Source: UBA11400 sp964473555
Lineage (GTDB): Bacteria > Bacteroidota > Rhodothermia > Balneolales > HLUCCA01
Reading direction: 5' to 3'
Assembly: GCA_964473555.1 (NCBI GenBank)
Contig: CAYYPL010000005.1
Coordinates: forward strand, 62,001-126,000
DNA: 64,000 nucleotides
A program made the position numbers and the translations under genes. Below are positions 18,488 to 27,955 of this stretch, piece after piece. The notes under the pieces are model-generated. The model made no database searches and was not told the origin of the DNA. It saw only the letters and a program-made list of their open reading frames with translations. How positions within the stretch are numbered: the first letter of the stretch is position 1; every line of letters begins with the position of its first letter.

Positions 18488-18700
18488 TTAACCAATTTTT
18501 CTGTGAAAAGCATTGGTGAGTTTTGTAATCTCAGTGTCACTAATACGCGTGTTTAGCTCAGTTTGATTTCGTGTGAGAGGAGTAAGAGCAATGATCAGTA
18601 AAAACGAAAAAAGAGCCTCAACAACGAGAAGTATGTCTTGTCGTGTGAAGAAACGCTTTAGTGCGTCTTTTACCGATAACCACTGAGTGCTTTCGTCCAT
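18488..18700 (-). CDS. Small single-pass membrane protein, uncertain
   Basis: From the ATG at 18700 this would be about 70 residues, with one hydrophobic segment (ILLVVEALFSFLLIIALTPL) between a basic N-terminal part and a polar C-terminus. An ATG at 18712 adds four residues. No family is recognised. It lies between the tRNA-Ile gene and the terminator of the RND operon, on the same strand. The regular topology makes it plausible, but nothing confirms translation. Confidence 0.4.
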   Translation of the reverse strand: MDESTQWLSVKDALKRFFTRQDILLVVEALFSFLLIIALTPLTRNQTELNTRISDTEITKLTNAFHRKIG

Positions 18701-18762
18701 AGTGAGGCACAAGATACGAAAGACAGATTAAGTGTTGCCCCATTCGATAAGCATATAACAAT

Positions 18763-18791
18763 AAAGGGGAAACGAAATTTGCTTCCCCTTT
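18763..18791 (-). terminator. Terminator of the RND efflux operon
   Basis: A perfect 9-bp stem (18763-18771 with 18783-18791) followed on the minus strand by a T-rich run, 28 bases beyond the stop codon of the RND permease gene. Confidence 0.8.
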
Positions 18792-18818
18792 GAGTTGAAT
18801 ATTATGATTGGAACCAGA

Positions 18819-21800
18819 TTATTCGCTTGTTACAAGTGCGGGGGCTTCTTCTGATTCGGTTTTGAACTTGGACACCCAAACTTTGATGCGTTCCATGGCT
18901 ATATTGGCACTTACATAGACCACGGGGATGAACACGAGAGTGACTAAGGTAGATGCCGTTAGTCCACCGATTACCACCCGGGCTAATGAGGCCTGGATTT
19001 CCCCTCCGGATCCCATTCCGAAGCTCATGGGTAGTAGTCCCAGTACCGTGGTAGACGTGGTAAGCAAAATCGGACGAAGACGCAGTTTTCCGGCTTCAAT
19101 CACCGATTGTCTGAGATCATACCCTTGTTCGCGTCGCATCATGTTGATGTAGTCTACCAAAAGAATCGCATTATTGACCACAATACCAATCAACATCACG
19201 ACTCCCATCAAGCTTTGAAGGTTCAGTGTGGTTCCGGTCAACAACATAACGGGCATCACTCCAATCAAAGCAAGCGGAACCGAAAACATCACAATCAATG
19301 GATCCAGGAATCGCTCGAACTGTGCGGCCATTACCATATAAATCAGGATCAAGGCCATTAAAATCGCCATATTGAAATCGCGAGCAGCCTTTTGTTGCTC
19401 TTCATACTCGCCCCCGAAATAGATTGAATATCCTTCGGGTAAAGGAAATCCGGCAAGCTCTTCGCTGATACGTTCAACAGCTTGTCCAAGCGGAACACCT
19501 TGCTCGAGGTTTGCTGTGATGCTGGTCACTCGTTGTCCGTTTTCTCTACGGATGCTGTTAGGTCCACGCTCTGCGTTCAGTGTTACAAGAGCCGATACCG
19601 GAACGATGGTACCATCTGCCGCCCTGACACTGATATTGTCGATATCCAGTGAGCTCAGGCGATCTTCAGGACGAAGTCGGACCATGATCGGAATTTCTTC
19701 TCCATCACGGCGAAAGTATCCGGCTCTTGAGCCCCCTACATTAGTCTGTATGGCAGATGCAACATCCCGGGTGCTGATACCCAGTTGCGAGATTCTATCA
19801 CGATCGATGCGGACACGCTGCTCCGGACGACCCTCGCGCTCGGGTACCCGTACATCTACGATGCCCGGAAGCTCCCTGATACGGGTAGCGATATCCTGAG
19901 CTATATTGGCTGCAATGTCGAGGTTATAGCCCCGGATTTGAATGTCGAGCGCGGTGTTTTGGTCACCACTTCCGAAAATTCGACGCAGAATCCACAACCC
20001 GGACTGTGCACTTACATCGATACTCGCACCAGGAACCGAACCCTGAAGTTTTTGACGAAGCTCATCAGCCAGATCATCTGTTTTGATGTTACGTTGATCC
20101 GGTGGAGTCAATGCCAGTTCAATCTCGCCTCGTCCGTTCTGTGCTTCACGGGTGTAGAAAAGAATATCGTTCTGTGGGATAACCTGTTTGGCGATGGCAT
20201 CCAGTTGATCCATATATTGATCGACAATCGCAATGTTGGTTCCCGAGTCCATACGTAGATTGATATCAATCTGATCTGACTCAGTTGCAGGTGTCAACTC
20301 CATCGGAATATCCTGTATTCCCCAGTATGAAAACGCCAAAAGCGAAACCGTGATGGTGGCTACGATGATTTTTTTACCAAGTACATACTCAATTACACGT
20401 GCATATCTGTTTTCTAATCTGTAAAAGAAACGCTCGTGGCTTTTCTGTTTGGTGATATCGTCACTCATTCTTTTGACGGTCAAAAAGCGGCTTGAGAGCA
20501 TCGGAACGATGGTCAGAGCTACCAATAGCGAACATAACAGTGAGAAAACGATAACCAGTGCCATTTGCTGGAACATCACACCGGTGATGGTGTTCATAAA
20601 TACCACGGGCAAAAATATAACGGAAGTCGTTAGCGTGGAAGCAATTACCGCTCCCGTGACTTCCCTGGTACCCGCATTCGCCGCTTCTTTGGCCTCTACG
20701 CCGCGTTGGCGCTTTCGTACTATATTTTCCAGTACCACAATCGCATTATCAACGATCATACCAACCCCCAGCGCCAGACCTCCGAAACTCATCTGGTTGA
20801 GTGTCAGTCCGTTGAAATAAAGTAGCGCGAACGTTGCGATGATCGAAATCGGAATCGCAATTCCGATGATCATGGTTGTGGATCCGTTTCGCAGAAATGC
20901 AAATAACACGATAATGGCCAGAATTCCACCCCAGACGGCCGAGTTTCGCACATTATCGATTGAGTCCTGGATAAACTGACTCTGATCGCGCATGACCAGA
21001 AGATCTACATCGTCTCGGATTCCGTTCAATCGCTCCACTTCCTTACGGATGTCGGCAGCAACCTGAACTGTATTGGCTCCGGATTGTTTTCTTATTCCAA
21101 AACGCAACATGGGCAGTCCGTCCACCTCGATGTAACGGTCGAGGTCTTCGTAGTCGAAAGTAACCGTCGCAACGTCTTTGACACGGATTGGTGCCCCGTT
21201 TTCGATTCGAATGATCGTATTACCGATTTGTTCGACATCGGTGTACTCACCCATGGTCCGGACGTAAAGATCACTTAACCCATCTTTGACATTACCACCT
21301 GGCAGGTTTGCATTCTCACTGTTTATAGCCGATATCACATCCTGGGCGGTAATGTTACTGGATGCCATGCGGTCTCGGAGCAAATCTATGCGGATTTCCC
21401 GGTATACTCCACCCCAGATATCGATCGATCCCACACCGGGAATCTGTTCGAAATACTTGGACAGGTCGTTTTCAATGGTTCGGGTTACCTCTGCCATATC
21501 CCGACGGGATCTAACGCCGATGGTTACGATTGGAGCATCGTTCGGATCAAACTTCCAGATACCAGGCGGATCGACTTCCTCTGGCAGGGAGCGTCTGAGC
21601 CGGTCGATGGCAGCTCTGAGATCATTGCTGGCTTCATCCAGGTTGGTACCCTGGGCAAAATTGAGTGTGACCCGAGTGCTTCCTTCACTCGAGTTTGAAG
21701 TGATCCGTTCGATGTTTGGAACCGTTGCGATGGCATTTTCGACCTGCTCGGTAACAATTTTCTCCATTTCTTCCGGTCCGACATTGTCGTAGTTGACATA

Positions 21801-21941
21801 TACGGTGAGCTGCGGGAACTCAATGGGAGGCAGAAGATCAACGGGCAGGTACCTGAATCCGATCGTGCCCAACGTAATGATGATCAAAAAGACCATGGTT
21901 GTAGCGATCGGGCGTTTTATGGATGTACTTGTAAGTGACAC
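18819..21941 (-). CDS. RND efflux permease (HAE1/AcrB-like)
   Basis: A 1040-residue inner-membrane pump of the resistance-nodulation-division family, normal in length. It uses the proton gradient to expel drugs, bile-like compounds or lipids through an adaptor and an outer-membrane channel. Visible marks: N-terminal IKRPIATTMVFLIIITLG, periplasmic GVGSIDIWGG, the central GLALGVGMIVDNAIVVLEN helix with the two proton-relay Asp, and the second half GVVMLIGIVVNNAILLVDY. The start is GTG at 21941. The adaptor gene lies 50 bases upstream; no TolC gene sits here, so an outside channel is needed. Confidence 0.95.
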   Translation of the reverse strand: MSLTSTSIKRPIATTMVFLIIITLGTIGFRYLPVDLLPPIEFPQLTVYVNYDNVGPEEMEKIVTEQVENAIATVPNIERITSNSSEGSTRVTLNFAQGTNLDEASNDLRAAIDRLRRSLPEEVDPPGIWKFDPNDAPIVTIGVRSRRDMAEVTRTIENDLSKYFEQIPGVGSIDIWGGVYREIRIDLLRDRMASSNITAQDVISAINSENANLPGGNVKDGLSDLYVRTMGEYTDVEQIGNTIIRIENGAPIRVKDVATVTFDYEDLDRYIEVDGLPMLRFGIRKQSGANTVQVAADIRKEVERLNGIRDDVDLLVMRDQSQFIQDSIDNVRNSAVWGGILAIIVLFAFLRNGSTTMIIGIAIPISIIATFALLYFNGLTLNQMSFGGLALGVGMIVDNAIVVLENIVRKRQRGVEAKEAANAGTREVTGAVIASTLTTSVIFLPVVFMNTITGVMFQQMALVIVFSLLCSLLVALTIVPMLSSRFLTVKRMSDDITKQKSHERFFYRLENRYARVIEYVLGKKIIVATITVSLLAFSYWGIQDIPMELTPATESDQIDINLRMDSGTNIAIVDQYMDQLDAIAKQVIPQNDILFYTREAQNGRGEIELALTPPDQRNIKTDDLADELRQKLQGSVPGASIDVSAQSGLWILRRIFGSGDQNTALDIQIRGYNLDIAANIAQDIATRIRELPGIVDVRVPEREGRPEQRVRIDRDRISQLGISTRDVASAIQTNVGGSRAGYFRRDGEEIPIMVRLRPEDRLSSLDIDNISVRAADGTIVPVSALVTLNAERGPNSIRRENGQRVTSITANLEQGVPLGQAVERISEELAGFPLPEGYSIYFGGEYEEQQKAARDFNMAILMALILIYMVMAAQFERFLDPLIVMFSVPLALIGVMPVMLLTGTTLNLQSLMGVVMLIGIVVNNAILLVDYINMMRREQGYDLRQSVIEAGKLRLRPILLTTSTTVLGLLPMSFGMGSGGEIQASLARVVIGGLTASTLVTLVFIPVVYVSANIAMERIKVWVSKFKTESEEAPALVTSE

Positions 21942-21991
21942 GGTGGTATTGTTTTGATTGATCCTGGATTTTCCTGGCTGACTTCGAAAAG

Positions 21992-23287
21992 TTATAGTCC
22001 ACTCGTATTTAATGGACTATTCACTCCGGTGCGTTCCTGTATCAATTTGATAAGATCCCGGCTTTGCATCTGCTGAAGATTCAGAATGTGGCTCCAGTCC
22101 ATGGTCTTGACCCTGGTTCCAGCGGTTCCCTCTATCAATAAACTATGTCCCAGGGTAACGACATGGGTTTGTGGGTCAATCCCCCGGACTGCAGTAACTT
22201 CACGTCCTCGGGCAACGATTTCAACTCTGCGAAACTCGTAGGGTACCGGACCAACGATCTGTGGGGTTTTGTTGTCATCATTGTCTTCGGAGCTAAAATT
22301 CAACTCTTGAGAGAGCGAGGGAGTGATGAAGATGCCTTCAAAACCCTGCTGGGGATGGCGATAGATTGCATTGTTAGGTACCAATGTGGCCTGCTGGCTG
22401 TCTCCGTAAAAAATATCTACTGCGATGAACATCCCAGGGCGAAGTATTCCGCCCGGATTGTCCACCTCGATGTCGGCGACTGCAGTTTGGGATGTTGGAT
22501 TCAGGAATGGAGAAATTCGATTGACCGAAGCCAAAATGACAGTGTCCGGAGCAGCGGGTGTACTCAACTGGACTCGCATCCCTTCACGGATTCGTGCCAG
22601 CATACCCTCAGTGAGCGCAACCTCAACCTTCATTCGTTGCATATTTCCGATCGTAAATAAGCGTGTGTTGGTGGTTACATATTGGCCCAATTCCACATTT
22701 CTGTCACCCACAACCCCTTGAATCGGGGCTTTGATGACAAACTTATTCAGTTCATTGCGTCTTTCCTGAACACCAGACTGTGCCGATGATTGCTGGGCGA
22801 CACTCAGATTCAATGCTGCCCGCGCACTGATCACCTGTGCCTGAAGCTCTTCAAACTCGGCCTCGCTCGATAAGTTCCTGTCCCGAAGTGCGATCGCCCG
22901 GTTCAACTGATTCTCCAGTCGGGTCAGATTTGCCTGCGCCTGTTCAACCTGGGCTGTGGCAACACGTAAACTGGCTTCTGCCTGTGCTAATTGCTCGGAG
23001 GCTTCGGTATCGCGAAGTCGCATCAAACGTTGTCCGGCCGATACTCGTTCACCGTTGTTCACAAAAATCTCAACCACAGGTGAAGATACTTCCGGATAAA
23101 TCTCAGTCTGGTTGAACGCCCTGACGGAACCACTCAAACGCTCCTCCAGGGGTAATGAACCGAACTGCGCCACAACGGCTTCTACCGTTGGTATTCCGCG
23201 GTCTCGTCTGCCTTGTTGTCCTTTGTCTTCATTCGAGCAGGACATAAACATGAACAGGATAGATACAGTTAAAAGAAGGTTACGCAC
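21992..23287 (-). CDS. RND efflux periplasmic adaptor lipoprotein (MFP)
   Basis: A 431-residue membrane fusion protein that links the downstream permease to an outer-membrane channel. The N-terminus is a lipoprotein signal with lipobox FMSC (Cys 17). It is followed by the first lipoyl half-motif (SPVVEIFVNNGERVSAGQRL), a long coiled-coil hairpin (about residues 85-180, EASEQLAQAEAS onward), the second lipoyl half (IKAPIQGVVGDRNVELGQYV) and beta-barrel regions. The start is GTG at 23287, as for the permease gene. The last 40 residues are a polar tail extending past the usual family end. Confidence 0.92.
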   Translation of the reverse strand: MRNLLLTVSILFMFMSCSNEDKGQQGRRDRGIPTVEAVVAQFGSLPLEERLSGSVRAFNQTEIYPEVSSPVVEIFVNNGERVSAGQRLMRLRDTEASEQLAQAEASLRVATAQVEQAQANLTRLENQLNRAIALRDRNLSSEAEFEELQAQVISARAALNLSVAQQSSAQSGVQERRNELNKFVIKAPIQGVVGDRNVELGQYVTTNTRLFTIGNMQRMKVEVALTEGMLARIREGMRVQLSTPAAPDTVILASVNRISPFLNPTSQTAVADIEVDNPGGILRPGMFIAVDIFYGDSQQATLVPNNAIYRHPQQGFEGIFITPSLSQELNFSSEDNDDNKTPQIVGPVPYEFRRVEIVARGREVTAVRGIDPQTHVVTLGHSLLIEGTAGTRVKTMDWSHILNLQQMQSRDLIKLIQERTGVNSPLNTSGL

Positions 23288-23582
23288 GATATTTCCTGAG
23301 ATTTAGTGTTGTCACAAACTAATCATTAAACGAGTGAAATCGTTTCCTGGGGGTGTAAAAAGCAGTTAAAACTAGCTAAATACGGCTATTTTCATCCAAT
23401 TCCTGGAATCTGATGTTTACGCAACTACGTGAAATGAAATGAGGTCTGCCTGGTCTGAATCGCGTACTTTTACCTTAGCTGGGTCTCTGGAATACAGATT
23501 CCCTGGAATAAAATTGATAAGCGGGAAAAACGATTCGCGTTGTTTCTACCAGATTTGATTAGCGGTAGTGGTTAATGAAAGG

Positions 23583-24863
23583 TCACTTCACTGGCCGACC
23601 GTCTCTGACCCTGAACAGATACTTCAGCATCATCTTATAAGACTCGGTCAATTCAATTCCACGACGTGCCATCACTACACGGGCCGTATCTACTGCTTTA
23701 TCGTAGTCGAACACATCCGTACCCGTATCTGTAACCCAGGCATAGGATGGAATGTACTTTGGAGGGAAGTTATTTGTTAAGACCGAACTACTTACTCCAC
23801 AAACCGTTCCGGAATTCAACATGGAGTTAATGGCTGTTTTGGAATGATCAGCCATGAAAAGTCCACAGAACTGTAGTCCGGAGTCTTTCAGTTCGCCGGT
23901 TTCCCAGTCGTACACTTTGACCGATGAATAGTTGTTTTTCAGGTTAGAGTTATTGGTATCCGCTCCAATGTTGACCCATTCACCGATGAGTGAATTCCCA
24001 ATATACCCATCGTGAGCTTTGTTCGAAAAACTCTGGAAAATTGCGGTACTGACTTCGCCACCCAGCTTACAGTGCGGACCAGCAGTTGTTCCGGAATAGA
24101 TTTTAGCCCCCATCCGTACGGTCGAATACTCGCATATCGCAACCGGGCCTTTGATCAGTGCCCCGGCCATGATGTGAGCACCTTCTCCAATAAAAATTGG
24201 ACCCTCGCTAGCATCCAGCACGATACCTGGATCGAGTCGAGCTCCTGACCCCACATAGACATCATCTGCATTGACATAAAAGAAATTCTTATTCGGCCAG
24301 TGGTTCAATGTACGTGATGGTCTGATCAGCCGGATGTCAGCTTCAATCTGGGATGCATTGTGATGAAATATGTCCCAAGGATGATCCAGCAACAGACCCC
24401 GTTCGGTGTTTTCGTAGGTAACCTCATCGAACCTGATGGTCTGCATTGGATAAGCCGCTCCGTCGTTCGCCAGATGTTCTTCAAACCCAAGAACCCGTTC
24501 CTGCATTTTCTCAAATTCCCGGATCGTCTGATCGCCACGCAGACGTACCACAACCGGAACATCACAGCACGACAACCCCTGACCAGGTTTCAGTGCAGCG
24601 ACATCTGCAGCAAGTTTCAGATGGGGAACAAAACGGGAGTTGATCCAGATGTAGTCTTCTCCAGGAAGCGGTTTATCGGAATCGAACAGCCCGTTCAGCC
24701 AGGGCCGAAGTGTCCGCGTGGAATGATGAATATCCAGGATGTATTCCCATTTTTCGGCCAGTGTCAGGATGCCCATACGCATCTGGTCTAGCGGACGTGT
24801 TAATGCAAGCGGATAAAAACGGACCACTTTGGGATCCTCAAAGAAACATAAATGTACACCCAT
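23583..24863 (-). CDS. GlmU-like sugar nucleotidyltransferase with C-terminal beta helix
   Basis: About 426 residues from the ATG at 24863. The N-terminus (CFFEDPKVVRFYPLALTRP) and the middle DIFHHN are typical of a Bacteroidota group called GlmU family; the glycine-rich GXGTRM loop of true GlmU is absent, so nucleotidyl transfer is doubtful. Residues about 215-380 form a left-handed beta helix of hexapeptides (IFIGEGAHIMAGALIKGPVAI, split: IFIGEGAHI, MAGALIKGP; MGAKIYSG; GNSLIGEWVNIGADTNNSNLKN), seen in acyltransferases. Divergent from glmS, which makes the precursor glucosamine-6-phosphate, so a role in amino-sugar metabolism is plausible. Confidence 0.8.
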   Translation of the reverse strand: MGVHLCFFEDPKVVRFYPLALTRPLDQMRMGILTLAEKWEYILDIHHSTRTLRPWLNGLFDSDKPLPGEDYIWINSRFVPHLKLAADVAALKPGQGLSCCDVPVVVRLRGDQTIREFEKMQERVLGFEEHLANDGAAYPMQTIRFDEVTYENTERGLLLDHPWDIFHHNASQIEADIRLIRPSRTLNHWPNKNFFYVNADDVYVGSGARLDPGIVLDASEGPIFIGEGAHIMAGALIKGPVAICEYSTVRMGAKIYSGTTAGPHCKLGGEVSTAIFQSFSNKAHDGYIGNSLIGEWVNIGADTNNSNLKNNYSSVKVYDWETGELKDSGLQFCGLFMADHSKTAINSMLNSGTVCGVSSSVLTNNFPPKYIPSYAWVTDTGTDVFDYDKAVDTARVVMARRGIELTESYKMMLKYLFRVRDGRPVK

Positions 24864-25033
24864 GTAATAATAACGCAATGATTAATCAGTAAACTCTCTC
24901 TGTGTCTCAAATGATAGCTTAATTTCAGCTTAGTATAATCAGTATAAATACGTAAAAATGTCTCATATCGTAGATTTTGTTGCTGTGTCATCCAAAAACA
25001 CCTACTTTAAAACAACTTCTTTGTTGAGAAGTC

Positions 25034-25064
25034 CGGAATGGAGTGGTGAGAGACTCTCATTCCG
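25034..25064. other. Hairpin in the glmS leader
   Basis: CGGAATGGAGT (25034-25044) pairs with ACTCTCATTCCG (25053-25064) with one bulged base; an 8-base loop separates them and a short T-rich run follows at 25068-25072. It lies 61 bases before the glmS start. It could be a terminator or a leader structure. It does not look like the glmS ribozyme. Confidence 0.45.
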
Positions 25065-25124
25065 CACGTTTTGATGATGCAGGCAGCTGAAGCGTTATTT
25101 ATGGATTAAAATTTACTTTAGACT

Positions 25125-26960
25125 ATGTGTGGAATAGTAGGATACATCGGGCAGCGTCCCGCGAGAGAGATTATTATCAAAGGTCTGAAACGACTCGAAT
25201 ACCGCGGATATGATTCGGCCGGAATTGCTCAGATAAATGGTTCCCTGGACATCAAAAAGGCCAAGGGGAAAGTGAGTATACTCGAAAAACTGTTGGATAT
25301 GGATCCGGTGGATTCCACTCTGGCCGTGGGACACACACGCTGGGCGACCCACGGTGAACCCAACGATGTAAATGCCCATCCCCATACCGGCGGAGATCGA
25401 AGATTTGCGCTGGTTCACAATGGGATCATCGAAAATTATGATGTGCTTCGAGCTGAACTCAGTAAAAAAGGACATGTGTTTACTGGAGAGACCGATACAG
25501 AGGTGCTGGCGCACCTTATCGAAGAAATCGATAAGGTCATAGAAGGGGACTTCGTAGATGCCGTCCAGCAGGCGCTTCAACAAGTCATTGGCACCTATGG
25601 GATTGTAATCGTGCATCGCGACTTCCCGGATCGACTTATTTGTGCCAGAAAAGGATCCCCTTTGCTTATTGGAGTCGGAGAGGGTGAGTATTTCGTTGCC
25701 TCCGATGCCTCACCAATCGTTGAATATACGCAGCAGGTTGTTTATCTGGATGATGATGAAATCGCTGTGATCCATCGAAGTGGCTATACCGTCATGACTA
25801 CGCGAAATGTACCAATCCATAAGGATGTGCACGAAATCGCGTTGTCACTCGAGCAGATTGAAAAAGGTGGCTTTCCTCACTTTATGCTCAAGGAAATCTT
25901 TGAACAGCCACGCGCATTATCTGATTGTATGCGTGGCAGGCTTGTTCTGGATGAAAACAGGGTTGTTTTAGGTGGTTTGACCCCGGTGATGGATAAACTG
26001 CTGGCTGCCCGCAAAATTATCATTGCAGCTTGTGGAACCAGCTGGCATTCGGGTCTGGTAGGACAATACCTGATCGAATCCCTGGCTCGTATCCCCGTTG
26101 AGGTTGAATACGCTTCTGAGTTTCGATATGCAGACCCTTTGATCGATGACCAGGATGTGCTGATCGTGATTTCACAAAGCGGGGAAACGGCCGACACGCT
26201 TGCTGCGCTTCGGGAAGCCAAGTCCCGTGGTGCGACAGTTATAGGGATCTGTAACGTGGTGGGATCTACCATCGCCCGGGAAACCGATGCAGGCGTTTAC
26301 AGCCATGCCGGACCAGAAATAGGAGTGGCATCTACCAAAGCATTTACAGCGCAGGTAACGGTACTCACTATGATCGCCATTCACCTGGCGCAATACCGTA
26401 AGACCATACCTGACGCCGAAATCGCCCGACTCATTCACGAGTTGCACCAGATACCGAAGAAAATTGCGGAGATTCTCAGGCAAGACGATACCATCAGAGA
26501 AATTGCAAAGATCTTTACCTACGCTCCCAATTTCTTGTATCTGGGAAGGAGTTTCAATTTTCCCGTTGCCCTGGAAGGTGCTCTCAAGCTAAAGGAAATC
26601 AGTTATATACATGCAGAAGGGTATCCCGCAGCTGAAATGAAGCACGGTCCAATTGCCCTGATAGACCAACATATGCCGGTTGTTGTTCTGGCTACCTCCG
26701 ATCATACCAATGAAAAGATGATCAGTAATATCGAGGAAGTCAGGGCCAGAAAAGGGCGAATAATTTCAGTAACCACCGAGAGCAACACCTCTGTAGCGGG
26801 ATTAAGCGAGTATGTGATCACGATTCCTGATACCATCGACTGCCTGACTCCCTTGTTGACAGTCATCCCGTTGCAGCTATTGTCGTATCATATCGCCATC
26901 AATCGTAAATGTGACGTCGATCAACCCAGGAATCTGGCCAAAAGTGTAACCGTCGAATAA
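25125..26960 (+). CDS. glmS: Glutamine-fructose-6-phosphate aminotransferase (isomerising)
   Basis: A 611-residue enzyme making glucosamine-6-phosphate from fructose-6-phosphate and glutamine, the first step to peptidoglycan and lipid A amino sugars. The catalytic Cys follows the start Met (MCGIVGYIG); HTRWATHGEP and NAHPH complete the class II glutaminase domain (residues 1-240). Two SIS domains follow (CGTSWHSG, ISQSGETADT; FLYLGRSFNFPVALEGALKLKE with the family's YPAAEMKHGPIAL), and the C-terminus PRNLAKSVTVE is the conserved end. Length matches the family. Start fixed by the N-terminal Cys. Confidence 0.98.
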   Translation: MCGIVGYIGQRPAREIIIKGLKRLEYRGYDSAGIAQINGSLDIKKAKGKVSILEKLLDMDPVDSTLAVGHTRWATHGEPNDVNAHPHTGGDRRFALVHNGIIENYDVLRAELSKKGHVFTGETDTEVLAHLIEEIDKVIEGDFVDAVQQALQQVIGTYGIVIVHRDFPDRLICARKGSPLLIGVGEGEYFVASDASPIVEYTQQVVYLDDDEIAVIHRSGYTVMTTRNVPIHKDVHEIALSLEQIEKGGFPHFMLKEIFEQPRALSDCMRGRLVLDENRVVLGGLTPVMDKLLAARKIIIAACGTSWHSGLVGQYLIESLARIPVEVEYASEFRYADPLIDDQDVLIVISQSGETADTLAALREAKSRGATVIGICNVVGSTIARETDAGVYSHAGPEIGVASTKAFTAQVTVLTMIAIHLAQYRKTIPDAEIARLIHELHQIPKKIAEILRQDDTIREIAKIFTYAPNFLYLGRSFNFPVALEGALKLKEISYIHAEGYPAAEMKHGPIALIDQHMPVVVLATSDHTNEKMISNIEEVRARKGRIISVTTESNTSVAGLSEYVITIPDTIDCLTPLLTVIPLQLLSYHIAINRKCDVDQPRNLAKSVTVE

Positions 26961-27180
26961 GAAATATTGTGAATATTAAAATATTCTAATAAATAAATCC
27001 AGCTTCAAAGTGTAGTCGGATTTTAGTAAAAACAACTTAGTGTATTGAGTAGCAATAAGTTAATCATTTGCTCCTAACTAATTAAAAAATAGTAATAAAA
27101 GCGCTTCCATTGGAACTGCAGGTTATATTGGTGTGGTTAGTTAACCTAGCCTTGATAAACCATAACACAATTCTAGCAAT
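26961..27180. promoter_or_regulatory. Rhodopsin gene upstream region
   Basis: This AT-rich leader contains TTTG at 27066-27069 and TAGTAATA 19 bases later, a partial match to the Bacteroidota -33/-7 promoter that would give an mRNA leader of about 80 bases; TATATTGG at 27124-27131 is a second candidate -7 element. Neither is certain. No terminator for glmS was seen. Confidence 0.3.
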
Positions 27181-27891
27181 ATGATGTATTCACTTATTCT
27201 ACTTGCGTCAACGATTCAGCCAGGTGACGTTGTCGGGTTTACTTTTTTCATCGGTACAATGGCCATGTTGGCAGCTACCGTATTTTTCTTTCTGGAGAGA
27301 AATTCGGTGTCTGAAAAATGGAGATTATCGCTGACCGTTTCTGGATTGATCACAGGTATTGCCGCTGTGCATTACTACTACATGCGTGATTACTACCTGA
27401 CGATGGGTTCTAGTCCGACAGAACTTCGTTACATCGACTGGACACTTACAGTTCCGCTGATGTGTATTGAGTTCTACTTACTTACCCGACCATACGGTGC
27501 TAAGGCTCAGACTCTTTTCGCATTGATCCTTGCGTCTGTAGGTATGTTGGTAACAGGTTACATCGGAGAAGCGATACAGCCAGATCAGACGATTCTTTGG
27601 GGAACAGTATCTACTGCGTTCTATCTGTACATCGTTTATGAAGTATTCTTCGGTAGCGTTGCCAAACTTTCTGAAGGCTCAGACAATCCAGCGCTCAAGC
27701 ATGCCATGTTCCTCATGAAGATTTTCATCACGCTGGGCTGGTCTATTTATCCAATCGGATACATGACGATGCCTGGAAACCTGCTTGATGGAATGGGTAA
27801 CATCGATGTGTTCTACAACATCGCTGATGCGATCAACAAGATCGGATTCGGACTTGTTGTGTATTCTGTAGCGGTTTCTTCTTCTAAGTAA
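27181..27891 (+). CDS. Green-type proton-pumping rhodopsin with an antenna-window glycine
   Basis: A 236-residue, seven-helix microbial rhodopsin of the proteorhodopsin/xanthorhodopsin group. It pumps protons out across the inner membrane in light. Retinal binds Lys220 in helix G (ADAINK). The pump set is intact: proton acceptor D86, T90 and donor E97 in RYIDWTLTVPLMCIE, with H64 pairing with the acceptor, R83 and counterion D216. M94 holds the colour-tuning site (Leu in green, Gln in blue proteorhodopsin), as in many green-absorbing Bacteroidota forms. G141, after W140 in helix E, aligns with the glycine that admits a carotenoid antenna in xanthorhodopsin; green proteorhodopsin has Phe there. 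Blh is encoded convergently next door. Confidence 0.95.
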   Translation: MMYSLILLASTIQPGDVVGFTFFIGTMAMLAATVFFFLERNSVSEKWRLSLTVSGLITGIAAVHYYYMRDYYLTMGSSPTELRYIDWTLTVPLMCIEFYLLTRPYGAKAQTLFALILASVGMLVTGYIGEAIQPDQTILWGTVSTAFYLYIVYEVFFGSVAKLSEGSDNPALKHAMFLMKIFITLGWSIYPIGYMTMPGNLLDGMGNIDVFYNIADAINKIGFGLVVYSVAVSSSK

Positions 27892-27916
27892 TTAGTCCGA
27901 AGTACTACACTTTGAT

Positions 27917-27955
27917 TTTAGGGGCGTCTCTGCAAAGAGAAGCCCCTTTTTTTAT
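27917..27955. terminator. Bidirectional terminator between rhodopsin and blh genes
   Basis: AGGGGC (27920-27925) plus TCTCT pair with AGAGA plus GCCCCT (27942-27947) across a 4-base loop with one internal mismatch, followed by a run of seven T. It serves both convergent genes. Confidence 0.9.

Noticed and set aside
18402..18518. 38-codon frame beside the tRNA-Ile gene
   Set aside because: No signal, domain or ribosome site; chance length.
25034..25064. glmS ribozyme
   Set aside because: The element is a single short hairpin; the nested pseudoknot core of the ribozyme is not visible.
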